A stretch of DNA of 46,781 bases from contig CAMWNG010000010.1 of NCBI GenBank assembly GCA_947175575.1, positions 1-46,781 on the forward strand, in the 5' to 3' direction. Below, one piece after another: positions 16,303 to 25,900 of the stretch. Under the pieces are notes generated by a model. The model was given only the letters and a program-made list of their open reading frames with translations, was not told the origin of the DNA and searched no databases. Both the position numbers and the translations under genes were made by a program. Every line of letters starts with the position of its first letter. Positions within the stretch are counted from its first letter, which is position 1. The DNA comes from an uncultured Bacteroidales bacterium (GTDB lineage Bacteria; Bacteroidota; Bacteroidia; Bacteroidales; Muribaculaceae).

Positions 16303-17865
16303 ATGCTTGTAAAGACCTACGGCGCAGCCGTCCAAGGCATCGACGCTCTCATAGTCACCATCGAAGTAGCCGTGGAACCCGGCATCCAGTTCTGCATCGT
16401 GGGACTTCCGGACACCGCGGTCAAGGAGAGCCATCAGCGCGTGATCTCAGCCCTGCGCCAGAGCGGATTCGACTTCCCGCGACGCAATGTGGTGGTGAAC
16501 ATGTCTCCGGCGGATGTCAAGAAAGAAGGAGCTGCCTACGACCTCCCGATAGCAGTAGCCATATTGGTGGGTTCGCAGCAGACCGAGGCGCCCGAACTTC
16601 ACCGCTACGTGATCATGGGCGAACTGAGCCTCGACGGCAGCGTGCTGCCCATCCGCGGCGCACTTCCGATGGCCATCGAGGCGCGTCGTCTGGGCTATAA
16701 AGGCATAATAGTACCCACGGCCAACGCCACCGAAGCCGCAGTGGTCAATAACCTCGAAGTGTATGGCGTGGACAATCTCGTGCAGGTAGTCGACTTTCTT
16801 CGCGGTGCCGTGCAGCTGCAACCCGTATATTTCGACACCCGTGCCGAATTTGCCCGCTCACAGACCGATTCAGAACTCGATTTCAGCGATGTCAAGGGTC
16901 AGGAGAGTGTGAAACGGGCCTTCGAGGTGGCGTGTGCCGGCGGCCACAACATCCTGCTCGTAGGTCCTCCGGGATCCGGCAAATCCATGCTGGCCAAACG
17001 CCTCAGCGGCATCATGCCCCCGCTGTCGCTGCCCGAGGCTCTTGAAACTACCAAGATTCACTCCGTGGCCGGCAAACTCAAAAGCGGATCCAAGCTTATG
17101 ACCGTGCGGCCGTTCCGTTCGCCTCATCACACCATATCGCCTGTGGCTCTCGTGGGAGGCGGCTCGAACCCGTGTCCGGGCGAGATTTCCCTGGCCCACA
17201 ACGGAATACTTTTCATGGATGAATTTCCGGAATTTCCGCGTCAGGTGCTCGAGGTGCTCCGTCAGCCGCTGGAAGATCGTCACATAAGCATCTCGCGGGC
17301 CCGTTATGCGGTGGACTATCCCGCAGGCTTCATGCTCGTGGCATCCATGAACCCGTGTCCATGCGGATATTACAATCATCCACACAAGGCATGTACATGC
17401 GCGCCGGGAGCCGTAACCAAATATCTCGGCAAGATATCGGGACCGCTGCTCGACCGCATCGACCTTCAGGTGGAAGTGCAGCCCGTGGACTTCGACGAAC
17501 TGTCAGCGCTGCCCGCCGGCGAGACCAGTGCGGACATCAGACGCAGGGTAATCGATGCGAGGGAGATTCAAACCAGACGGTTCGCGGGCGAACCCGGAGT
17601 GCACACCAATGCCCAGATGACATCGCGGCTCATCCAGCAGCACTGCGCGCTGGACGAGGACACAAAGGCCCTGCTGCGCAACGCCATGACCCGTTACGAC
17701 ATGAGCGCCCGCGCTTACGACCGCATCCTCAAGGTGGCCCGGACAATAGCCGACCTTGACCACAGCGACAACATCCGGCCCCAACACATGGCCGAAGCCA
17801 TCACCTACCGCAACCTCGACCGCAGCAGCTGGGGTGCCGCGAAGCATTCTCCGATGCCTTTCTGA
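16303..17865 (+). CDS. comM: YifB/ComM family Mg-chelatase-like AAA ATPase
   Basis: 520 residues, full length. ComM is a hexameric helicase that drives branch migration during natural transformation in Vibrio and Haemophilus; in non-transforming bacteria its role is less clear. An N-terminal Lon-substrate-like ChlI domain (about 20-145; IVGLPDTAVKESHQRV) precedes the AAA module with Walker A GPPGSGKSMLAKR (about residues 221-233) and Walker B ILFMDEFPEF; the Cys motif NPCPCGYYNHPHKACTC is also present. A C-terminal helical domain ends the protein. Second gene after the thioredoxin-like lipoprotein; the element in the next gap begins 31 bases after its stop. Confidence 0.93.
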   Translation: MLVKTYGAAVQGIDALIVTIEVAVEPGIQFCIVGLPDTAVKESHQRVISALRQSGFDFPRRNVVVNMSPADVKKEGAAYDLPIAVAILVGSQQTEAPELHRYVIMGELSLDGSVLPIRGALPMAIEARRLGYKGIIVPTANATEAAVVNNLEVYGVDNLVQVVDFLRGAVQLQPVYFDTRAEFARSQTDSELDFSDVKGQESVKRAFEVACAGGHNILLVGPPGSGKSMLAKRLSGIMPPLSLPEALETTKIHSVAGKLKSGSKLMTVRPFRSPHHTISPVALVGGGSNPCPGEISLAHNGILFMDEFPEFPRQVLEVLRQPLEDRHISISRARYAVDYPAGFMLVASMNPCPCGYYNHPHKACTCAPGAVTKYLGKISGPLLDRIDLQVEVQPVDFDELSALPAGETSADIRRRVIDAREIQTRRFAGEPGVHTNAQMTSRLIQQHCALDEDTKALLRNAMTRYDMSARAYDRILKVARTIADLDHSDNIRPQHMAEAITYRNLDRSSWGAAKHSPMPF

Positions 17866-17896
17866 GCCTTGTTCCCACAACTTGGTCAGGCTATAA

Positions 17897-17929
17897 GAGC
17901 CGGTTCGACAATAAATGTTAACAGCAGGG
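17897..17929 (+). repeat. Left terminal inverted repeat of the IS5-like remnant
   Basis: 33 bases, paired with 18470-18502; two mismatches, at positions 11 and 19 of the repeat. Confidence 0.88.
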
Positions 17930-18093
17930 CGGTCAATCGTCGAGCGAATTCCTTCAGAATTTGAGGGAGCGATGGGGGTCCATCGTGACCGAAAAGTCCG
18001 AAGGAAGGCGCCGACGAGTGGCCGAGGCGAATGTAACTTTCGTTCCGGAACTAAACGCCGCCATGTTGCCCATAATGTAATGGGCAGAAATAC

Positions 18094-18309
18094 TCAAAAG
18101 TATCTGAGCATAAACATGATAGAGGCTAAATATGTCATTTTGCGAGCGGTTGTTAGGTAGCGCTCATAGTTTCGACAAAGCCTGCGGAAATTTTCGAGCC
18201 ACGCATTTGTACGCTCAACAACCCATCGCCCCGATATGGGGATAAACATTTGCGACCCGAAGTTGGACTTAACACATTCAATAAAAGCAGAGTCCGCAGT
18301 AAAATTATG
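18094..18309 (-). pseudogene. C-terminal remnant of an IS5-family DDE transposase
   Basis: The minus strand reads about 71 residues up to TGA (18094-18096), including RWVVERTNAWLENFRRL, then CRNYERY. The RWVVERT..W(L)..RR block contains the catalytic Glu region (third acidic residue) of IS5-type DDE transposases. An in-frame stop (18310-18312) lies upstream, and the first two catalytic Asp regions are missing. Confidence 0.85.
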
Positions 18310-18469
18310 TTATACAAGCATAACGCATCTGTCTGTATTATGACAATGATTTTACAAAAAAAGTTACCTCCGCCTCGCATCTCATGGGCGCTTTTTGTGC
18401 TGTCGCTCAGTCACAATGCCACCGCATTGCTCCTTCACGCCATCCCAAAAATCACTCCATGATATGCGA

Positions 18470-18502
18470 CCCTGCTGTTAACAGTTATTGTTGAACCGGC
18501 TC
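18470..18502 (-). repeat. Right terminal inverted repeat of the IS5-like remnant
   Basis: 33 bases, paired with 17897-17929; adjoins the TAA target duplication at 18503-18505. Confidence 0.88.
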
Positions 18503-18579
18503 TAAGGTCAAAGCGCGGACAAAAGTTCCGTAATTGTCTATCATCTTACGTTTTCGGCAAATTTTCCGAGCCGATAATT

Positions 18580-18609
18580 TTGTCGTTTTTGCACAAAACG
18601 CTATCTTTG
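18580..18609 (+). promoter_or_regulatory. Promoter of the InlB-repeat/C10 protease operon
   Basis: TTG (18580-18582), a 19-base spacer and TATCTTTG (18602-18609). The predicted leader is about 97 nt and AT-rich just before the start. Confidence 0.7.
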
Positions 18610-18712
18610 CGCAAAAATTGTGCAGACCCCTGTCTCTTTGATACACATCTCTCCCTGTACGCCGTCAGGAACAAATTAATTATCTATAAATTTAAACGTA
18701 TTGTTTATTGCA

Positions 18713-19870
18713 ATGTTAAAAAGAAGTTTTGATGTGAGGACGCTCGGAACTCTTTTGCTGATGTTATTGTCAGCGTGCATTTCAGCGTCAGCACAGTCCA
18801 GCGCAGAACAATGGACTGTGAATCCCTTTGACTACCGGTACGACATGAGCCTGTATTTCTCGATGAGCTCGGCAGAACTGGAAAATACGGATGTATATGA
18901 GTTCGGAGCCTTCGTGAACGATGAATGTCGCGGTGTGGCCGAGAAACTCGAAATGCCTGAAGGAGCGAGCTGTCTCTACATGCGTATCCGCAGTAATTCA
19001 GCCGCCGGCGAGGAACTTGGCTTTCTGATGCGCGACCGCAAGTCGGGAGAGACCGTAGTGCTTAAAGCGGCCGACGGCGAGCCTTTCATGTTCAAGGCTG
19101 ACGAAATGGTAGGAATGCCTTCGGCACCATTCGCACTCAAACGCTATTTCAATGTGTCCGTATCGGCCGGCGAACACGGCACTATCGAATTTGAAGACGG
19201 ACTGTTTGCCGAAGGAACCGAACTCCACGCCGTAGCCGTGCCTGATGAAGGCTACCGGTTCGAGGCATGGTCGGACGGCTCGGAAGAGGCCGAAATCAAT
19301 TTCACCGTAAGCGGTGACATGGAACTCACCGCCGCCTTCGCCGTAAATACATACAAGGCCGTGTTCATGATAGGCGAGGAAGAAATCGCCACCGTAGAGG
19401 TGGACTTCGGCGCCGCCGTAAGCGCTCCGGTAGCACCCGAACGCGAGGGTTACACCTTTGCCGGCTGGGCCGACCTTCCGGAAACTATGCCCGCACAGGA
19501 CATTGTGATCAACGGTAGCTATACCATAAACTCATATCTGCTCACGGTGTTCCTCAACAATGAGATCTACATGGAGAAAGAACTGGAGTTCGGCGCCGAA
19601 ATCACAATTCCCGATCCTGAACTTCCCGAACAATACGAATTCAACGGCTGGAAAGAAGACATCCCGGCCACAATGCCCGCGCACGATGTCGTGATCCACG
19701 GAACATTCACAGATATCAACTCTGTGGCGGATGTGGTGAGCGATGCCGACAGCAGCGTAACCGTCTACACCCTCGGCGGTGTCTTGTTATATAAGGATGT
19801 AAAATCGGCCGAGGCCGTAACGACTCCCGGGGTGTACATCGTCAACGGAAAAAAAGTGGCTGTGAAATAA
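18713..19870 (+). CDS. Exported protein with InlB-type B-repeats and a C-terminal sorting-like module
   Basis: 385 residues from ATG 18713; an in-frame TTG at 18701 would add four, but the signal peptide fits the ATG. Signal peptide about 1-27 (LLSACISASAQS). Then a domain with FGAFVNDECRGV that recurs near the C-terminus of the next protein; a divergent InlB B-repeat (about 145-210; GYRFEAWSDGS); and two Listeria-Bacteroides repeats (REGYTFAGWADLPETMPA and EQYEFNGWKEDIPATMPA). The end, VTVYTLGGVLLY ... PGVYIVNGKKVAVK, is a type IX-like sorting module. Surface or secreted, probably adhesive or binding. Lies 65 bases before the C10 protease gene. Confidence 0.8.
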   Translation: MLKRSFDVRTLGTLLLMLLSACISASAQSSAEQWTVNPFDYRYDMSLYFSMSSAELENTDVYEFGAFVNDECRGVAEKLEMPEGASCLYMRIRSNSAAGEELGFLMRDRKSGETVVLKAADGEPFMFKADEMVGMPSAPFALKRYFNVSVSAGEHGTIEFEDGLFAEGTELHAVAVPDEGYRFEAWSDGSEEAEINFTVSGDMELTAAFAVNTYKAVFMIGEEEIATVEVDFGAAVSAPVAPEREGYTFAGWADLPETMPAQDIVINGSYTINSYLLTVFLNNEIYMEKELEFGAEITIPDPELPEQYEFNGWKEDIPATMPAHDVVIHGTFTDINSVADVVSDADSSVTVYTLGGVLLYKDVKSAEAVTTPGVYIVNGKKVAVK

Positions 19871-19935
19871 CTCCGGCCGGATCAAGAAACTGAAATCTAA
19901 AAGCAAAACCTTCATTACTTACTGTTTAAACCTTT

Positions 19936-22900
19936 ATGCACAAATCAATTCAGCAGATGATTCTTGCATTGGGACTCGCGGTGCCGGCCGTAGCCGGAGC
20001 ATCGGTCCTCAGTGCGGATGACGCAAAAATCGTTGCCGCTGAATTCTTTCAGTATGGCAAGACACACAGGTTGGCCGACAAGGACGCACTCTCGCTTGTC
20101 CATGTAGCCACCGATGCCACCTCCAAGCCTGTCAGCTATGTGTTCAATGCGACAGACGGACAAGGCTTCGTCATCGTCTCGGCCGATGACACTTCGATGC
20201 CGGTGATAGCTTATTCCACCACATCGACCTGGTGCGAAGACATGATTCCACAGGCAGCCGAACAGATGTTGTCAGTTCCGGTTTCCGCTCTGAGCTACGG
20301 CACTGACCGCCAGCGCTCGGCCCGGCTGTCCGAGGGAGAGAGCCGTGTGCTCGAAACACCCTCGTGGAGTCAGGAAGCTCCGTTCAACAACAATATTCCC
20401 AACCGCCGCCTCACAGGTTGTGTGGGCGTTGCACTGGCAGAAATCCTGAAATATCACTCCTACCCGGCCACACGTCCGGCTTCTTTGGTGAAGGAAGGAG
20501 AGGACGACAAATACGCATGGGAAACCATGCGCTCCGACAACTACCGCAGCGGCTACTCGATGGAAGAGGCCGAGGCTGTGGCCGCACTCGTGGCCGACGC
20601 CGCCATAGCCATCGGAACCGACTTCGGAATGTCGAGTTCGAGCGCGTTCGAGGTCAAGGTGCCTTACGCTCTGACATCAATGTTCGGATACGACTCCGGA
20701 GTGTCATACAAGAAGCGCGCCGAGATGGACAAGGCATCCTGGGAAGATCTCATCGTGAACGAAATCAACGAAGGACGTCCCGTGCTTTATTGCGGCCAGG
20801 ATGTCTCGTCGGGTCACGCATTTGTCTGCGACGGCTATGAATTCCGCGGCGGGAAAGTGTACCTGCGCATCAACTGGGGCTGGGGCGGCTCGGCCAACGG
20901 CTACTATGCCTCCGACGCCCTTAATCCTGTGGTAAGCCGCGCGCACAGCTACAATGACCTCATGACCGTGGTCTACAACATCAAGCCTGCAGCCGATGTG
21001 ACTATGGCATGGTCACCCGTGCATATCACCAGCGACGAGCGCCAGCCCGGTCTGACACTTGATGTCGAGGAAGTTGCGCCCGGGGTGGCCTTCAACGTAC
21101 GTGCAGGCGCCCTGAAGAACATTTCAGACCGTGACTTCAACGGACAGCTCGCCGTAGCTCTCTACGGAGCCGACGGAAAACTCAAGGCACTCCTCAACGA
21201 CGGGCGCAACTTCAAGCTCCTGTCGCTCCAGACACTGAAATATGCCGACTTCTCATGCAAACTCCCTGCCGGCGTGTCCGTAGCCGAAGGCGATGTGGTG
21301 CGTATGGCCACCAAGGCGTCCGACAGCGATTCATGGCTCCCCGTGGCAGGCGATCTGCTCGCCCGCGGCGATGTGCCTGCTCTGGGCGCACAGATTCCCT
21401 ACTTCAATGTGTCCATTCCTTCATCGACAGAAGACGTAGAGATTGTAGCCGATGACAACAAAGTGATCAAGGGCCGCGACTTCGCGTTCAAGGTGACCCC
21501 CAAATCCACCGATAAAGTGATAACAGTCAAAGCCAACGGCTTCATCCTCTCGCCCGATGCCTCTAACGGCTATAAGATCACGAACGTAGTGGAAGACCAG
21601 AACATCGACATTCTGGTGCAGAACGCTGCGGACGTACTGTCCAAGAGTGTACTTTGGGTGGAGGCAGGAACTCTTCAGGATCTCCTCACCGAAAACGAGG
21701 CTGCCACAGTGGTCGATCTGACACTTTTCGGCTCCATGAACGCCAACGACTTCGCGTTCATCCGCGACCGCATGAAGCTCAACCGACTCGACATCTCGCA
21801 GGTTTACATTGCTGCAGTAGGCTCCAATCCGGCCAACGCCATCCCGGCCAAGGCTTTCAGTGGCTACCGCTCCCTTAAGACTATCATACTTCCCTCAAAC
21901 ATAACCACTTTCAAGAGCGGCTGCTTCAACAACACCGGACTCACATCAATTGAAATTCCCGCATCGGTAGCGACATACGAGTACAACATCTTCGTAGGCT
22001 GCTCGGCTCTGCGTGAGGTGATCGTACGCCGTCCTCAGGTTGCATGGGTCAACTGGTGTGTCTTCGAGGGCACGCCCAAGGCGCGTCTTGTTGTGCCTGT
22101 AGGAGCTTCCGGAGCCTATAAAGCGAAGGAATATTGGCAGGATTTCAAGGAAATCGTTGAAGAAAATCCCGTGCCCGCCAGCACCTACCGTCTCAGTGTC
22201 AAGGAAGAAAAAGGCCTGAAATTCACAGCACTCACTGAAGGGACTGAATTCGCACTCGGCAGCGAATATTCTTTCACACTTGAAACAGATGATTCGTTCG
22301 GCGATGCAGGTGTTGAAGTTTATGCCAACAACACACGCCTTTATCCCGCCGCTGACGGCACCTACAACACACGCATCAACACAAATACCCTGATCCACGT
22401 AAAACTTCGTCAGCCTGAGTCCACAACTCCGGATACCACATGGAAGATTACCGGTGATGCAGGCGGTATAGGTCTGGTAACCGATGTAGTCAATGTGCCT
22501 GTAGGAAAATCGTTCACAGTGCGTGCCAATGCCATCAAGGTGCCCGCCGGCAACGATGCATCCAAATTCTTCTGCATGGTTCTGACAGACAAGGACGGCG
22601 GCATCAAGGAATTCATCTCGCCCATCACCCCCAACTCTGTGGTGACCACAGGCAACCTGACTTACAATTTCAGCTGTCAGGTCAACGAATCCATCGTGAA
22701 AGAGGGTAATGAGCTCCGTCTGGCCACCTCTTACAACAAAAAGAACTGGAATCTTGTAAACGCTGATGCCGAAGGTGTAACCGACCGCATCAGCGCTATA
22801 GGCAACAAGGTTATCTACCACTCTATCTCGATGCCGCAGACCATGACAGGCGCGAAGATCGAAGGAGCCGCCACCCAGATCGTGCGCGGCATGCCTCTGA

Positions 22901-25900
22901 ACTTCAAGGTTACGCCCGTAATGCCCTCTAACCGCGTGACACTGGCTGTCAACGGCGTGTACAAAGCGTTGTCTGCGGCCGTGGCCAATATATCCATTCC
23001 GGCTGTGACCGAAGATATCGAAGTAACAATACTGATACACCCGGCCGGTGAGTCGGATTACGTGGTGGTGAATGTGCAGGAAGGCGAGCTCGCCGCAAAA
23101 ATCGCGGAGTGCCCGGATCGCCTGAAAGTCATCGGCACCATACTTGACAGCGAATTCTCCGCTTTCCGCGCCCATGCAGGCAATATCATCGACCTTGACC
23201 TGGCCGACTTGACCATCAAGGGCTCGGCCATGAACCGCAACGCCATTCCCTCGAATGCATTCGCGCCGACCACCCCCGGAGGCTCGTCGGCTCTGCGCTC
23301 GATCATTCTGCCCCAGAATCTGGAACGCATAAGCGACAACGCTTTCGCACGCTGCTCACAGCTCAAGGAAGTGACTATACCCGCCTCTGTGACCTATGTA
23401 GGCAGCGGAGCATTCTCGTCCTGCACCGCATTGACCAAGATCGTGATGGTCGGCTCGACTCCGCCGCTTACAGGCACGATGTCTCCCTTCCCCTCTGACG
23501 CCTCCAAAATCACTCTGGAAGTTCCCAGAGGGTCTGAGTCGGCTTATGGCGCGGCGACATTCTGGAGCACGATCGGCCCCAAGGCTGCCAAGGTAAGCTA
23601 CTGGCTCAAATACGATCCTACCCGTGCTTTCGTCTACACATCATATTATGGTGACGGCAGCAATATCGAGGTTTCGAATTCCAAGGTACAGGTCAGCCTG
23701 GGTCTGCCCAACTGTCCATACGAAATGAAGTCGGCCGGGGTATATCGCAGCGGCGTGATATTCAAGCTGTATGACAATGGCAAGGACGTATTCACCTACT
23801 CGGATGCAAACTCCATCAAGAATAACTTCGCACCGAACGAATACGGCTACGGCGGCCAGTACAACGTAATCTTTGACCCGTCGCTCGGCAGCAGCTCATA
23901 CAAGTATCCTCAGAATCATACGTTCGACGTAGTGTTCTTCTATCCTGTCACATTCCAGAATCTTGACGGAGCCAACGATGTCAAGGCTGAAATCGTAAAT
24001 CTTCAGGGCGATGACCGGTATGATGCACAGCTGTCTCTCTACACCTATGGCGCAAAGGGCAATCGTGTAGTGTATAAGGAAGGCAAGGACTACAAGTTCC
24101 GTCTGACACCTCCGTCACCCAACGTGGCTCTGACCGTACAGATCGAAAACAAGATCATGACGCGTGCAGGCACCAGCGCACGTCCCGCAGAGTATGAATG
24201 GAAGCGCTTCGACGCTATGCCCGATCAGGACGGACTGTACACTATACCCGCGCTTCCCGGCGATACATGGGTGAAGATCACAGGCTATCTGCACGTGGAG
24301 GAAGGTGAACCGATTCCCTCGGAGGATCTGACCGCCGTACGCAAGGAAGATGTTGAAGACTTCTCCGAACTGGCTGTAACAGGTAATATGGACGAGGCTG
24401 CCTTCCAGGCCGTACGCGACAAGTTTGAATCCATCGAAACCCTTGACCTTTCGGAGATTGAAAATGAGACCTTACCCGACAATGCATTCGAGGGTATGGA
24501 AAACCTCCACACTGTCATCCTGCCCGATAACGTCACTGAAATCGGCGCCGAGACATTCAAGGATTGTGAGAACCTTGAATCGATTATCGTTCCGGGCGTA
24601 AGTTCGATCGGTGATGGTGCGTTCGAGGGCTGCACCAGCCTCACGAGCATCATTCTGCCTGCCACCACAGCATCCGCTCCCGAAGGCGCACCGGCCCGCT
24701 CTCCCCGCGCGTCGGCAGGAATCACGGCCGAATCGTTCCGCGGCATCAACCCCAACTGTATAATTTATGTGGGCGATACCGAAATTCCCGATTCAGACCA
24801 CCTCAACATCATTCTCAACGTCAACGGCCACCGTGTGGCAGCGTCAGACATCATCCTCGACGCAGCCCATCCGTTTAACGCCCCGGCAAGCTTCAGCCTC
24901 GGCGACCACCGCATCTCCTTCGCCACCGAAATCCCCGGCTCGAACGGCAACGACGTGGACGGCGGATGGAAAGGCATCATGCTGCCCTTCACACCCACCG
25001 ACATGGAGTATGGCGTAGAATTCGACAAACGCAACGGCAGCGGTCTCGCCCTCATATCATTCGACGATGAAAATTCCGAGGCTATGACCCACCAGACCTC
25101 CCTTAAAGCCAACCGCCCCTATATGGCTCATGTATGCGCTCCGTTCGAATCCGTTCCCGTGACCTTCTTCGCCGACGGTCAGTCCGAGGGTGACAACTTC
25201 GTGTATGACGTAGCCTTCACTCCGGTGCCCGAAGAAAACGTAGCCATCGGCAAGAATTTCTCGCTCTACGGCTCGTACGACGGCGACTCGCGTCTGGGCG
25301 ACTGTCTAACCCTTGACGAAACCGCAGGCAAGTTCGTGATGGCCGACAGCACGGTGATCCGTCCCTTCGACGCTTACCTCTGCGCGAATGAAGGCGTCAG
25401 CGCCGCCGAATTCACTGTAGGATCTCATCCCCTCTGGATCCACAATCCCGAATCTGCAGGCGTGAGCGGCACCTATCTCTACCGCTCCGGTAAGATCGAA
25501 CTTGTTTCAGCCACCGCTGGTGCGTCCATCTACTACACCCTCGACGGCTCCGACCCGGCCGACGCCGAAGGCTCACGCATCCTCTACACCGGCCCCTTCC
25601 CGATGACAGACGAAGCGCTCACCGTAATGGCTATGGCTGAATACAAGGGGTATGTATCCGACAACGTGACACTTGAATTCCAACTCAAGAAAGCGGCACT
25701 CGACTACGCTCTGGCCGCCAACTGGAACTGGATTTCGCACAATGTCGAGAAAGACATCGATGTAGCCGAATTCGCCGGCGAAGGCATCAGCCGCATCCTC
25801 TCGCAGACTCAGGAAGTGGTGCGCGATCCCAAAGCCGGACTCGTAGGCAACCTCAAGACTCTCGCGCCCGTCGTGACATACAAAGTGTGCGTCGACGGCG

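Larger units (their letters stand above)
17897..18502 (-). mobile_element. Decayed IS5-family insertion sequence (606 bp)
   Basis: The ends 17897-17929 and 18470-18502 are inverted repeats identical at 31 of 33 positions (beginning GAGCCGGTTC), and an ungapped but weaker match continues inward for about 60 more bases. It is flanked by a direct TAA (17894-17896 and 18503-18505), a fitting 3-bp target duplication. Inside, the minus strand keeps the C-terminus of an IS5-type transposase; the rest of the gene is lost, so the copy cannot move by itself. It occupies the gap between comM and the next operon. Confidence 0.85.

Noticed and set aside
18153-18380. 75-codon minus-strand frame in the IS remnant
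   Set aside because: Out of frame with the recognisable transposase remnant at 18094-18309.
21946-23175. 409-codon minus-strand frame inside the C10 protease gene
   Set aside because: Antisense shadow; the composition is rich in Gly/His/Cys/Phe as expected from the complement of a GC-rich coding frame.
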